DNA of 64,000 nt from Paraflavitalea sp966211765. Its GTDB lineage: Bacteria > Bacteroidota > Bacteroidia > Chitinophagales > Chitinophagaceae. A program made the position numbers and the translations under genes. Below, in pieces: positions 1 through 10,077 of this stretch. Position 1 is the first letter of the stretch. Every line of letters starts with the position of its first letter. The notes beneath the pieces are model-generated. The model had not been told where the DNA came from. It saw nothing but the letters and a program-made list of their open reading frames with translations, and made no database searches. The stretch spans positions 223,854-287,853 of the forward strand of contig CBIHOV010000007.1 in assembly GCA_966211765.1 (NCBI GenBank). Reading direction: 5' to 3'.

Positions 1-1877
1 TCCATTGAAATACTGATCAGGCCCTGGCTGTTATCGGGGAAAGCGTATTTAATGGCATTGGTGATGATCTCGTTGATGATGAGGCCCAGGGGTACGGCTT
101 GAGCAATATTCAATTCTAAAGAAGCTATGTTCAATTGAAACCTGATCCTGTTATTGACATTGAAGTTATCGTCCAGGTAACTTGTTAATTCCTGTAAATA
201 TGCCTGCATGTCGATAATGGCCACTTTGTCGGACTGGTATAATTTCTGGTGGATGAGTGACATGGCGCGCATGCGGTGCTGGCTATCACGAATGGCGAGG
301 ATAGCAGAGTCGTTGTCGAGGTAGGCAGATTGGGTATTGAGGAGGCTCATTACGATCTGCAGGTTGTTGTTAACGCGGTGGTGAATTTCTTTCAGCAGCC
401 ATTCTTTTTCTTCCAGGAGCCCATCTTTTTCATTGACCAGTTTTTGGAGGGATGTATTTTTAAGGTTGATCTCTTTTTGCTGATTTTCCAATTGGCGGTT
501 ACTGAGTTGCCTGGTCCTGTACCGGCTGTACAATAAGGCGATGATGACGAGTAGGGAGGCAATGATGGCAATAGTAACTATTCTTGACAGGGAGGCTTGT
601 TTCAACTGACTTTGCTGCAACTGGGTTTCCCTGCGCAGGAGTTGTATGTCTTTCTCTTTTTTATCTGATTCATATTTGGCCTGCATTTCCTCAATCTGCC
701 GGCTTTTGGCTATATCATACATGGTATCATTGATCGCCTTGTATCGCTGGTAATGATCAATGGCCGCCAGGTAATTCCCTGCCGCAGAATCGGCTCTGAA
801 GAGCAACAATTGCACATTGCGCTGGGTGGCGCTGTTGACGAAACCTCTGGTATTAGCGGCCTGGGTGAGGTAATAACGTGATTGTTCATATTTTTTCTGT
901 TCGCTGTAAAACCTGCCTGTTGCGTAATAGGTTTGAAAACGCAAGGTATATCCATGCGGATTTTTCTCTTCCCAGGCTACAGCCTCCAGGTAATATTTCT
1001 CAGCCAGTTTTTTTTGGGAAAGGGCCTCATAGGATTTGGCCAGCATCATTGCAGCCACATGTTTTTCATCGGGCTGTGCTGCCGGATATTTGGCAATGAT
1101 CCCGTTTGCCATGGTTAGTGCCTCCCGGGGTTGGTTTAACAAGACCAGGGTGGTGACGACATTATCTGCTACTGTATAGAGCGCAAAAGTGTCCCGCACA
1201 GGCCGTTGGAGGTGCCATTCATATCCTTTTCTTTGCCAGTACAGGCACTTGTCGAGTTGGCCCAGGTCTTTATATACGATGGCTAACCTATTGTAAAAAC
1301 GGCTAACATTGACAGTATCCTTTGACGCTTCCCCCAGTTTGATGGCTTGCAGTGCATAATAAAGGGCCTGGCTTAAATTGCCTTTAGCCCGGTATACTAC
1401 AACGAGCAGATCGCTGGTTACCTGTATTTCCCGGATACCCTGGGATTGCTGCAGCAGCATTAATTTGTTGAGTGCCTGTTCGGCCTTATCCATATTATCC
1501 TGACGGATATATAGGGTGGCAATTTTCTCCATCACTTTTGCCTGGCTTTTATAGTTGGGGATTGCTCCGTAGACTTCTATTGCTTTTTGCAGGCTGGCGA
1601 CCTTCCCGGTGGCAGAAGTATCGTCCTCGGGCAGGCTATTGCCCAATTGCATCCACCAACCAGCTTCCTGTTCTTTGTTGTTGTGTTGCTGTGCTTCCTT
1701 TATCAGGTGCATGAAAGCAGCTTTGCCTTCGGACAGTTTTCCTGCCTTCAGGAAGGCAATAGCCTGTGCGGCAGGGTTATCCGGCTGTTCTGTAGTTGAC
1801 TGTACGGGCTGCTTTTGTGCCGCAGCATGCATTGCGGCCATTGTTATGAAGCAAGTTATAAGCAGCCATTTGAGCAT
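1..1877 (-). CDS. TPR sensor histidine kinase (HisKA_2), C-terminus cut by window edge
   Basis: Partial gene; the 3' end lies beyond base 1. A signal peptide (MLKWLLITCFITMAAMHAAA) is followed by a helical TPR-rich periplasmic region, one membrane segment around 540-590 on the DNA, a short coiled coil, and a HisKA_2 dimerisation/phosphoacceptor box reading KEIHHRVNNNLQIV (His codons at 378-383). The N box of the ATPase domain (NEIITNAIKYAFPDN) ends at the window edge, so the G boxes are not visible. The domain order matches the neighbouring kinase at 1925-4237, and the HisKA_2 segments are nearly identical, which points to a tandem duplication. An in-frame ATG at 1901 is an alternative start; 1877 was preferred because it gives a compact signal peptide. 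It is probably co-transcribed with the upstream kinase (47 bp away). Such kinases autophosphorylate on His and pass phosphate to a response regulator; none is visible here. Confidence 0.9.
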   Translation of the reverse strand, partial: MLKWLLITCFITMAAMHAAAQKQPVQSTTEQPDNPAAQAIAFLKAGKLSEGKAAFMHLIKEAQQHNNKEQEAGWWMQLGNSLPEDDTSATGKVASLQKAIEVYGAIPNYKSQAKVMEKIATLYIRQDNMDKAEQALNKLMLLQQSQGIREIQVTSDLLVVVYRAKGNLSQALYYALQAIKLGEASKDTVNVSRFYNRLAIVYKDLGQLDKCLYWQRKGYEWHLQRPVRDTFALYTVADNVVTTLVLLNQPREALTMANGIIAKYPAAQPDEKHVAAMMLAKSYEALSQKKLAEKYYLEAVAWEEKNPHGYTLRFQTYYATGRFYSEQKKYEQSRYYLTQAANTRGFVNSATQRNVQLLLFRADSAAGNYLAAIDHYQRYKAINDTMYDIAKSRQIEEMQAKYESDKKEKDIQLLRRETQLQQSQLKQASLSRIVTIAIIASLLVIIALLYSRYRTRQLSNRQLENQQKEINLKNTSLQKLVNEKDGLLEEKEWLLKEIHHRVNNNLQIVMSLLNTQSAYLDNDSAILAIRDSQHRMRAMSLIHQKLYQSDKVAIIDMQAYLQELTSYLDDNFNVNNRIRFQLNIASLELNIAQAVPLGLIINEIITNAIKYAFPDNSQGLISISM

Positions 1878-1924
1878 TTGAAGTGTTTTATGTAGCACCA
1901 TTAGAGCAGTTACGACATAGGGGT

Positions 1925-4237
1925 CTATGCAGTAAGCGCACTGTATTTTGTCATTTTCTCATCAGGAAACTGAATCGTGATCTGCAGGCCGTCGTTGTTT
2001 ATGATCCTAAAAGTACCATTTAATTGGCGTGTGAGTCCCTGCATGAGGCTCATGCCCAGGGATTTGATCTTTGTAATGTCAAAGCCGTCCGGTAATCCCC
2101 GGCCATTGTCGCTGACAACCAGTAATAAGTTGCTATCTGCTGTGTGACTCATGGAAACGGTAATGGTGCCTATCCGGTTGTCTGGAAAAGCATATTTGAT
2201 GGCATTGGTAACGGCTTCGTTGAGAATAAGGCCAACGGGTACGGCCTGTGCTACATCCATATCTATTTTTTCCATTTGCAGGTCAAAGCGGATACGATGG
2301 CCAAGGTTGAAGTTATCATCCAGGTATTCGACCAGCTCACGGATATAATGCTGCATATCAATGCTGGAGTTTACTTCGGATTGGTACAATCGCTGGTGGA
2401 TCAGTGACATGGCGCGCATGCGGTGCTGGCTGTCGCGAATGGCAGTAAGGGCTGCTTCATTGTCGAGGTAGGCGGTTTGGGTATTGAGCAGGCTGATGAT
2501 GATCTGGAGGTTGTTTTTTACGCGGTGGTGAATTTCTTTCACCAGCCACTCTTTCTCATCAAGTAGTTTATCCTTTTCGGCAACAAGTTGTTGCAAGGAA
2601 GTATTTTTGGCATTGATCTCTTCCTGTTTCAATTCCAGTCGCTGGTTGTTGCGCTGTCGGGTGCGGTACCGGTTGTACAGCAATGCGACAATGATGAGTA
2701 ACAGGATAACAGCACCAATGGTGAGGTTGCCGGTGAGCTTTGCCTGCCTTAACTGGCCTTGCTGTAATTGATTCTTCTGCTCAAGGATGTCTATATTTTC
2801 TTCTTTTTTACCGGTCTCATATTTTACCTGGAGTTCTTCTATTTGTCTGCTTTTATTTTCATTGAACAGGGAATCGTTTAATATTTTGTGTTTATTGAAG
2901 TGGGTGATGGCAGACAGGTAGTTGCCGGTAGCGGAATCTACTTTGAACATTAAATAGTGGAGATCCCTGATCCTTGATACTATGGCGATGCCCGGGGACA
3001 AGGCCATTGCTTTTGACAGGTAAGGACGGGCCAGGTCATAACGAAGGGTGTTGATATAGAATTCACCCATGAGGTAATACACATCGAATGTGAAGGTATT
3101 GCCCTGATCCATTTTCTCTTCCCAGGCTACCATTTCGAGGTAATACTGTTCTGCCAGCTGGTATTGTTTCAGGGCGGTGTAACAGTCGCCTAATGAAATG
3201 GCCAGGGCTTGCTTATCGGACATGCGAACAGGTGGAAATCTATCCCTGGTGTTCAATAGCAATTGAAGGGCTTCTGCTTCTTTTTTTTGAAGGATCAATG
3301 CACGTATGAGGTGGGTGTTGTACCTGTACATGGGGCTATGTATTGCCCGCTCAACGCTTTGCTGGAAGTACCCCACTGATCGCCGGTACCATTCGATAGA
3401 CTTATCTAAATGTCCCAACTCCTTATAAATGCCGGCCAGCCTTCCGTAAAAAAAGCCGGCAGAGGCACTATCGCCAGTGGCATGCATACTCTTAACGGCC
3501 TCAAGGGCATAGAAAAGGGATTGGTGGTAGTTGCCTTTTGCGGTACAAACAGCGGCCAGGAGATCGTAGGTATAATGCAGGTTGGCAAAATGTATGGACT
3601 TGTACATTTTCAACACACGGAGCAATACCTGCTCTGCGCTGTCGCGCTTTCCCTGGTGCAGGTACACGTCTGCAATGTCCTTTATGGATGCAATTTCTCT
3701 TTCCTTATTGCCGGTTTGCCGGTAAAGTTCACGGGCCTGTGTAAAATAGCGCAAGTGCTCGGCAAACGCACTATCGGGATGATCAACTACTTTATCGGGA
3801 ATGGTGTTTGCCAGCCTGGTCCAAACAATGGCTTCCTGTTCTTTTTGCCCCAACCTGTGCAGATCGCTGATCACTTGTAAAAAGCAGGCACGGCCATGCT
3901 CATAATCCCTACGCTCAAAATACATATCGCCCAATAAGAACAAGCATTGGTGTTGCCAGCCGATAGCCTGCAACTGATCACTGAGTTGCCTGGCTTTTGA
4001 TGCATATACAAATGCACTGTCGGCCTCATTTACATAAGCTCCCGGTTTAGCATCATAATACTTTGCTAATTCCAGCAGTATCTTGATGCGGTTGGTCTCG
4101 GGTGCAGCCTTGTGCAATAGTGCTCTCAGTTCTTTGTCAGAACGACCAGTGGTTATTTGTGCAAAATCTTTGTTGGCTGTTAATATTATTATGCAGCCGA
4201 TGAGCCATGGGCCAATTATATTTTGGGGGTTAATCAT
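1925..4237 (-). CDS. TPR sensor histidine kinase (HisKA_2/HATPase_c)
   Basis: 770 residues. An N-terminal signal sequence ends near residue 26 (ANKDFAQ). TPR-like helical repeats fill residues 35-480 and would lie in the periplasm. A membrane segment (IGAVILLLIIVALLY) sits near residues 500-520, followed by a coiled coil. The HisKA_2 phosphoacceptor motif KEIHHRVKNNLQIIISLL is near residue 569. The HATPase domain shows an N box (LNEAVTNAIKYAFPD), a G1 box (DNGRGLPDG) and a G2 box (LGMSLMQGL), so the kinase should be active. It lies 16 bp downstream of the 4254-7877 gene and just upstream of its paralogue, so the three form a likely operon. No receiver domain or response regulator gene is nearby; the partner may lie left of the window or be an orphan elsewhere. 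The signal it senses is unknown. Confidence 0.93.
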   Translation of the reverse strand: MINPQNIIGPWLIGCIIILTANKDFAQITTGRSDKELRALLHKAAPETNRIKILLELAKYYDAKPGAYVNEADSAFVYASKARQLSDQLQAIGWQHQCLFLLGDMYFERRDYEHGRACFLQVISDLHRLGQKEQEAIVWTRLANTIPDKVVDHPDSAFAEHLRYFTQARELYRQTGNKEREIASIKDIADVYLHQGKRDSAEQVLLRVLKMYKSIHFANLHYTYDLLAAVCTAKGNYHQSLFYALEAVKSMHATGDSASAGFFYGRLAGIYKELGHLDKSIEWYRRSVGYFQQSVERAIHSPMYRYNTHLIRALILQKKEAEALQLLLNTRDRFPPVRMSDKQALAISLGDCYTALKQYQLAEQYYLEMVAWEEKMDQGNTFTFDVYYLMGEFYINTLRYDLARPYLSKAMALSPGIAIVSRIRDLHYLMFKVDSATGNYLSAITHFNKHKILNDSLFNENKSRQIEELQVKYETGKKEENIDILEQKNQLQQGQLRQAKLTGNLTIGAVILLLIIVALLYNRYRTRQRNNQRLELKQEEINAKNTSLQQLVAEKDKLLDEKEWLVKEIHHRVKNNLQIIISLLNTQTAYLDNEAALTAIRDSQHRMRAMSLIHQRLYQSEVNSSIDMQHYIRELVEYLDDNFNLGHRIRFDLQMEKIDMDVAQAVPVGLILNEAVTNAIKYAFPDNRIGTITVSMSHTADSNLLLVVSDNGRGLPDGFDITKIKSLGMSLMQGLTRQLNGTFRIINNDGLQITIQFPDEKMTKYSALTA

Positions 4238-4253
4238 ATTACGATACGGGTTG

Positions 4254-7200
4254 CTAAAACCTCATTCCTACTACCACAAAAGGCAACCATCCTTCACTGG
4301 AATACCCTGCCAAAGCTCTTATGACGATCATTTGGGCAGGCGCGAAGAAGAGGCCTCCACCTACACCATTGTGCCATTTTTTAGAATGCTCATCTTTTTG
4401 CCATACGCGGCCAATATCATAAAAGGCCACCATACCCATGATACCTGGCAATACATAGCCGCCAATATCGGTCAATTTAATGCGCAGCTCGAGGTTATTG
4501 TACAGGCTGTGGTCACCGGCAAAACGGTATTGTCTGTAACCCAGCAGGTTCTCATGTCCGCCCAGGTAGACAGATTGATAAAAAGTAGTTTTGCCCACTG
4601 TAACAGCTCCGCCAATGCGGTTTGCCAGGACGATGGTTCCTCTTGCATTCAATGGTTTGTAGAATGATACTTCAGGAATAAGCTGGGCAAATGATTTGGA
4701 ATAAGTGTTTAATCCTGCAAATCCCTGCAAGCGAATATTGATGTAAGAACCCCAGGAAGTAAGGATGGGATTGTTTCTTTTGTCACTGATGTAATTCAAA
4801 ATGAGTCCTCCATGTGCTTTATCATCGGCAACGGTGGCGCTATCGTATGAACCGATCAGGGAAGTATTTTCGATGAACCTTCCCTTATTTCCGTCATCAT
4901 CAAAACGGTAGATCTGTGCGGCCGGTCCTACGCTGATGCTGCTGCCTTTGGTGTTGCCCCAACGCAGAGCAGCCCATGCCTGGTAGGTATTGAAGCGGGC
5001 GCGGTAGTATTTTTTGAAGTTGCCTGTTTTATCAAATTCGGATTCATTACCACGTCCGAAGAAGTTGGTAGTATTGTTTGGCGCTTTTATTATAGCCTGG
5101 GTGATCACATCGGCTTTACCGAAAACGTGTATCCACTCGCCTTTGTAATCAATTTTATAAGCCTTGGTAGAAAAGGAGTGGGATACCAATAATTGCTGAA
5201 TGCCGGAATATTGGGTAACCTTAGAAAAAGGTTTTTTACGGAAACCTTGTTTGCGAATATGTTTGAAGCCTGCTCCCAGCAGGAAACCGTCATCCACATT
5301 GAGGCCAATAGCTGCCAGGGGCATGGTTACATTGTACAGGTCTACGGGCACAAATGCAGTATGGGCGCTATCATTTGAAAGACGTTTGCGAAGCCTGCTT
5401 ACGTCGCCGCTATAAACAACATTGTCTTTTTGCTCATACAGTTTTATCCTGCCCTTTCCATCGGCCACCTCATAGGTCTTATTGCCTTCACCACCAATGA
5501 TGCGCAGTTTAACCCCATTGGTGGTATTGTTGATACGCACACTGTCGTTGCCTTTGGACAGGTAAAGCCTGATCTCTTTTGTAAGGCTGGGTGAAAAAGT
5601 CCTTTTGAACAAAAGATCTTCGGTCTTCCTGGATTTGGATAATTTATTGATCTGTACGGTTATGCCATTATCGGGCGCATCGGTGATCTCTACCAGCTCA
5701 TGTTTGTCGGTAACTTTTATATCTACGATCTTGTTGAGGAAGTTATAGTAGCGTTCCATTGCTTTGGGTAGGTTGTTCCTCCTGTCTTTAAGTATCCTCA
5801 GGAACTCATCATGCCTGAGTTTATAGGCGGTAGCGGGCAGTCGCCTCAACCCTTCTTCCAATACGGAATCCGTTACGGCTGCTACAAACTCATTGGTGAT
5901 GCGCATCCAATCTTCATAACTGAACTGTACGAGGAATCTGCCATTGAGGGCCCTGCTTTCCCATAATATGCCTTCAATGTTGTGGTAATCGCTTTTAAAG
6001 CCCTGCAGAAAAGGAAGCAACCAGCGCATTCTGGCTAAGCCGGGTAATACACCCTGGTTGGTATAAAACACCTGGTCGCGGTCTCTGGGAATGGCCAGGT
6101 ACTTTTTGCCTTTGCCATCTTTTTCTGGCAGCCATCGCCATTGGTCTTCGTGCCTGTCCCAATCGCCTATGAGGAGATCGAGCAAACGTGCACGCAGGTA
6201 TAAGGTGCTATCAAAGCTGTTGTCATTGTCTTCATCTACTTTGCGGCGCATTTTGGGGGTATTGTCGGATTCTCCCAAAGGTTCGCGTTCTTCCAGCAGG
6301 CATAAGGTCTTGGCGAATGTATTGGAATAAATGCCCAATGCTGTATCAGGCGCAACCCAACCGATGATCGGATTGGAATGGGGAATACCCAGGAGGCGGG
6401 CAATGGGTGGAACCACCAATGCACCATAAGGGTAATTGGAAGACATGTTATCCGACAGGAGGTCTTTTACAAAAGTCTCGCGGAGGGCTTCAGGCAATAA
6501 TACATCCGGATATTTTTCCACGCTTCTGAGTGCCCACTCTTTGCCTTCTTTATCCAGGAGTCGTAATGATTTGGATTGATGGCCACCACCGAGGCGGCTG
6601 GGTGTCAAACCACCTTTTATTTCAGACATCCGGAGGATGGGGAAAGTGGTAGGAGTGGCATAATCTTTCCGGTAGTTTTCGCCAAACATCCAGCGGTGGA
6701 AGCTGCCCACACTGTCGAACCTGGCCAGGGGCACAACGGTGATGCTGTCCCCGGACATGGCCTTTACGGCCAGCTTTTCCTGTTCCTCTACTTTCACATA
6801 TTGCTGGGTATAGGAGAAAGAAGGTTTCACACCATCTGTTGTTTCGGTATAGTAAGTAAACCGGAGGTTGTTGTTGAGGAGGAGATCGGCAGTAACAAAA
6901 CCTGCCCTATTGGTAGCAAAAAGGGAATGTTTTCCTTCCCGGGCATAATTCTTTTTTGCTCCTGCACCACTAACTACCTGTACCTGGCTGCTTTTGATGA
7001 ATTGCAATCCGTGTTCATGTCCTGCTACATGTATAAGGTTGGGTACGCGTGCGGCGTACTGATCAATATTCTTGATCATGCTTTTATACAGGGGATGGCC
7101 CATGTCTTCGGGGCTAACGATGGTTTTTCTAAGGATGGGGTATAAGGAACCAATAATGGGAAGAGGTATGTATAAATTTTTGTTGATGGCGGTGAAAGGA

Positions 7201-7877
7201 AAGAGATGGTCTTTGAGGGAATAATATCCGCCATGATGACCATAGGATTGAAAGGGGTGGTGCGATGCCAGCAGGATCATTTTGTACCTGTTTTTATAGA
7301 GCAGTTCGATCAAACGGGCTGTTACATCTTCTTTGGTGCGGCAATCGCAATCTGTTTCTTTGTTGTCTTTATTGTAAGGGAATAACCACCATTCGCTGTC
7401 GAAGGCAATTACCGTGAGGCTGTCGCCCATGTTGATCTCTATGGGGTCGGGGCAGCCATCCGGGGGCACCATCTTTAACAAGGGATCGTTTTGCTGGTCG
7501 AGAAAGCTCCACTGGCTTTTAATTTTTGCGAGGCCTTTGGTGCCCATCCTATCCCAATCATGGTTGCCGGGAATAAAATAAACAGCGGCGCCGTTGCTCC
7601 GCATGGGTGAATATTGGGAACGAAGGATATCCTGGGCAGCTTTTTCATTTTTAGACCCGGGGAGTGTCATCCCGCTGGGATATATGTTATCCCCCAGGTA
7701 GAGTACGGTAGTCTTACCCTTTATGACCATGCCTGCAGCCAGGGGTATAATATGCTTTTGATCTTTACTGATCTCTCCGGCATCACCGATGAGAATAACA
7801 CGGTGAACAATACTATCCTGCGCATGGGCCAGGCATACAGTACACAATAAAATGAGCGTGGATAGATGTTTTTTCAT
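4254..7877 (-). CDS. Metallophosphoesterase / kinase-like / BamA-type barrel fusion protein
   Basis: About 1207 residues. Start ATG 7877 gives a clean signal peptide (MKKHLSTLILLCTVCLAHAQ); a more upstream TTG (7898) lies inside an inverted repeat and is less likely. Residues 25-360 are a calcineurin-like phosphoesterase with metal-binding motifs GDAGE, GDNIYP, GNHDWD, SHHP and GHEHGLQ. A central region holds GGGHQSKSLRL, WALRSVEKYP and, further on, IGDWDRHEDQW followed by IPRDRDQVF. This resembles the nucleotide loop, catalytic loop and metal-binding Asp of HipA/FAM20-like atypical kinases. The last ~350 residues are an outer-membrane barrel of the bacterial surface antigen (Omp85/BamA) type and end in an aromatic residue (GMRF). 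The protein is therefore predicted in the outer membrane with periplasmic or surface enzyme domains. The phosphoesterase and barrel assignments are firm; the kinase-like reading is my inference. Confidence 0.88.
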   Translation of the reverse strand: MKKHLSTLILLCTVCLAHAQDSIVHRVILIGDAGEISKDQKHIIPLAAGMVIKGKTTVLYLGDNIYPSGMTLPGSKNEKAAQDILRSQYSPMRSNGAAVYFIPGNHDWDRMGTKGLAKIKSQWSFLDQQNDPLLKMVPPDGCPDPIEINMGDSLTVIAFDSEWWLFPYNKDNKETDCDCRTKEDVTARLIELLYKNRYKMILLASHHPFQSYGHHGGYYSLKDHLFPFTAINKNLYIPLPIIGSLYPILRKTIVSPEDMGHPLYKSMIKNIDQYAARVPNLIHVAGHEHGLQFIKSSQVQVVSGAGAKKNYAREGKHSLFATNRAGFVTADLLLNNNLRFTYYTETTDGVKPSFSYTQQYVKVEEQEKLAVKAMSGDSITVVPLARFDSVGSFHRWMFGENYRKDYATPTTFPILRMSEIKGGLTPSRLGGGHQSKSLRLLDKEGKEWALRSVEKYPDVLLPEALRETFVKDLLSDNMSSNYPYGALVVPPIARLLGIPHSNPIIGWVAPDTALGIYSNTFAKTLCLLEEREPLGESDNTPKMRRKVDEDNDNSFDSTLYLRARLLDLLIGDWDRHEDQWRWLPEKDGKGKKYLAIPRDRDQVFYTNQGVLPGLARMRWLLPFLQGFKSDYHNIEGILWESRALNGRFLVQFSYEDWMRITNEFVAAVTDSVLEEGLRRLPATAYKLRHDEFLRILKDRRNNLPKAMERYYNFLNKIVDIKVTDKHELVEITDAPDNGITVQINKLSKSRKTEDLLFKRTFSPSLTKEIRLYLSKGNDSVRINNTTNGVKLRIIGGEGNKTYEVADGKGRIKLYEQKDNVVYSGDVSRLRKRLSNDSAHTAFVPVDLYNVTMPLAAIGLNVDDGFLLGAGFKHIRKQGFRKKPFSKVTQYSGIQQLLVSHSFSTKAYKIDYKGEWIHVFGKADVITQAIIKAPNNTTNFFGRGNESEFDKTGNFKKYYRARFNTYQAWAALRWGNTKGSSISVGPAAQIYRFDDDGNKGRFIENTSLIGSYDSATVADDKAHGGLILNYISDKRNNPILTSWGSYINIRLQGFAGLNTYSKSFAQLIPEVSFYKPLNARGTIVLANRIGGAVTVGKTTFYQSVYLGGHENLLGYRQYRFAGDHSLYNNLELRIKLTDIGGYVLPGIMGMVAFYDIGRVWQKDEHSKKWHNGVGGGLFFAPAQMIVIRALAGYSSEGWLPFVVVGMRF

Positions 7878-7898
7878 GCTAGTTTGGTTTAAGCACAA

Positions 7899-7935
7899 GC
7901 TAATAGCTATCAGGTGTTAGCATTTAGCTATTAGC
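7899..7935 (-). terminator. Inverted repeat downstream of ppk
   Basis: GCTAATAGCTA at 7899-7909 is exactly complementary to TAGCTATTAGC at 7925-7935, with a 15-nt spacer. It lies 22 bp past the ppk stop codon and just before the next gene on the same strand, so it may attenuate or terminate ppk transcripts. No U-tract follows, so an intrinsic terminator is not certain. Confidence 0.45.
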
Positions 7936-7956
7936 CTTGAAGATAATGATGCAAAA

Positions 7957-10029
7957 TTAGGATATGGCTTCCTGGTTTGTTGCTTTGTTTTTCAGGTATT
8001 TATATATGGCTTCCTGGGAACGGATATTTTCTTCGGCATTGGTTATGGGTTGGTTTTGCAGGCGGCTATCTAATTGTACCGCCTGTATGTTATCCCTTAA
8101 CTGAAGACCAATTATGTCTTTTATTTCCTGTTGCACCTCTTTATCATGCACAGGGAAACATACTTCAATGCGGCGGTAGATGTTCCTGTCCATCCAGTCT
8201 GCCGAACCCAGGTATATTTCCTCTTCGCCACCATTCAGGAATATGAATACGCGTCCATGTTCGAGGTAGCGGTCCACAATACGCCTGACGGTGATGTTTT
8301 CGCTTACACCGGGCACGCCGGGCATCAGGCAACAAATGCCTCTTATTAACAGCTGAACGGTCACCCCTGCCTGAGATGCTTCATACAGTTTGCTGATGAG
8401 CTTTTTCTCTTCAAGATTATTGAGCTTGATGGTGATCTTTGCGGGCCTGCCCTGGCTGGCCAAGGCAATTTCGCGATCGATCATGTCCATGAAAGCACGC
8501 TGCAGGTTGAACTGGGCTACCAGGAGGTGGTTGAACTTAATGTTGGTGTTGCTGTTTTTTTTACGCTGACTTAACCATACAAAAAGTTGTTCCATTTCGC
8601 TCAACATGGCATAATCCGATGTGAGTAATATATGATCGGTATAGAACCGGGCAGTACTCTCATTCAGGTTGCCAGTAGCCAGCAATCCTGCATAGTATGT
8701 GCCAATTTTATCTTTTCGCCTGACGAGGGCAATTTTAGCGTGCACCTTTAAAGCGGGTTCGGAGTAAATGATCTTTACGCCGGCGGCTTTCATTTGGCGT
8801 GCCCAGCGGATATTGTTGGCTTCATCAAAGCGGGCTTTTAGCTCTACGAGTACGGTGACCTGCTTACCATTCCGGGCTGCGCTGATCAGGGCATGAACGA
8901 TCTTTGAATCGTCGGCCACCCGGTAAAGGGTAGCATATATTTCTGATACGGCCGGATCAATGGTCGCTTCATTGAAAAACCGCAATACGGTGTTGTAGGA
9001 TTGGTAGGGAGCATGTATGATAATGTCTTTGGCGGCAATGGTCTCAAACAGAGAGCGGGTTTTATCGGCTGCTGTATGCATGATGGCAGGCCAGGGCTCA
9101 TATTCAGGAACAGATACAGGTGAGCCACCTTTATTTATGGGAAGTGCGGCCAGGTCTTTGAGGTTGTGGTAAGTTCCTCCGGCCACTATACTGGCGTTGG
9201 TGAGCCCGAAATGGGTGATCATGGATTCGAGGCAGGAAGGCGGTATACCGGGCTGGTACAGGAAGCGGGTAGCGAAGCCATAATCCCGTTTCATGATCTG
9301 CTTTTCTATTTTTTCGGCCATGTCTTCTTCGAAATCGTCTTCGAGATCCAGTTCTGCATCACGGGTGATCTTAAAGTTCCAGGCGCCGGCGATGGTAGCT
9401 TTCCGGAATATACAGGGAAGGTGGTGTTTAATGATGTCTTCTATAAAAACGATGTAGGTTGTATCATTCAGGGTACAGGCTTTGAAGCGGGGCAAGGTGT
9501 CGGAAGGAATATTGAGGATCGCATAAGCCGATTCTTTACCGGGGTACTGGAGTACGGCCACGATGTACAATTTATTGTTGCCGGGGAAGAAATCGGGCCT
9601 GATATCGGCCAGGTAAACCACTTGGATAAATGCCAATACCTGGGTAAAGAAGTATTCTGTTAGGCCCGGCAATATTTCCTCCGGGATGGGCTGGTTGTAA
9701 AGGAGCCTGATGTTTTTTTGTTCCAATAAGGGGATAATGCCTCCAATGGTCTTTCCAAATAGTTCCTGCTGGCGGTGTATGATGCCTTTAGCCTCTTCAA
9801 GCGCGCCGGTATAGATCAGCTCCTTACCGGCTTTGGACTTATTGATCTTTTGTAAGGCCATGAGGGCCGGCATCCGGACACGGTAAAACTCATCGAGGTT
9901 GGAAGAATAGATGGAAAGGAATTTTACCCTTTCGGCCAATGGCACGGTTTCTTTACCAGCTTCTGTTAATACGCGTTCATTGAAAGAAAGCCAACTGATG
10001 TCCCTGCTGAAAAAGTTAGTTATCTGCAT
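7957..10029 (-). CDS. ppk1: Polyphosphate kinase 1
   Basis: 690 residues, the usual length for PPK1 (E. coli enzyme about 688). It reversibly polymerises the gamma-phosphate of ATP into inorganic polyphosphate. The N-terminal domain begins FFSRDISWLSFNERVL and continues SNLDEFYRVRMPAL, both typical of the family. The catalytic phospholipase-D-like C-terminal half contains the autophosphorylated histidine in LKVHAKIALVRR (His430, equivalent to His435 of E. coli) and the DSKIVHALISAARNGKQVTV and ELKARFDEANNIRWA segments. All domains (N, head, C1, C2) appear intact. No ppx exopolyphosphatase gene lies beside it. It is probably transcribed from its own promoter (TAGCTTTG at 10085-10078, about 48 bp before the ATG). 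Starvation and phosphate stress are the usual roles; nothing in the sequence shows the specific control here. Confidence 0.97.
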   Translation of the reverse strand: MQITNFFSRDISWLSFNERVLTEAGKETVPLAERVKFLSIYSSNLDEFYRVRMPALMALQKINKSKAGKELIYTGALEEAKGIIHRQQELFGKTIGGIIPLLEQKNIRLLYNQPIPEEILPGLTEYFFTQVLAFIQVVYLADIRPDFFPGNNKLYIVAVLQYPGKESAYAILNIPSDTLPRFKACTLNDTTYIVFIEDIIKHHLPCIFRKATIAGAWNFKITRDAELDLEDDFEEDMAEKIEKQIMKRDYGFATRFLYQPGIPPSCLESMITHFGLTNASIVAGGTYHNLKDLAALPINKGGSPVSVPEYEPWPAIMHTAADKTRSLFETIAAKDIIIHAPYQSYNTVLRFFNEATIDPAVSEIYATLYRVADDSKIVHALISAARNGKQVTVLVELKARFDEANNIRWARQMKAAGVKIIYSEPALKVHAKIALVRRKDKIGTYYAGLLATGNLNESTARFYTDHILLTSDYAMLSEMEQLFVWLSQRKKNSNTNIKFNHLLVAQFNLQRAFMDMIDREIALASQGRPAKITIKLNNLEEKKLISKLYEASQAGVTVQLLIRGICCLMPGVPGVSENITVRRIVDRYLEHGRVFIFLNGGEEEIYLGSADWMDRNIYRRIEVCFPVHDKEVQQEIKDIIGLQLRDNIQAVQLDSRLQNQPITNAEENIRSQEAIYKYLKNKATNQEAIS

Positions 10030-10077
10030 ACAAAAGTTAAAAGCCTGACGGAATACTCCAAGTTACCAAATTACCTA

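Noticed and set aside
6576..7145. 189-codon open frame on the plus strand
   Set aside because: Antisense shadow inside the phosphoesterase/barrel gene with its conserved GHEH motif on the other strand.
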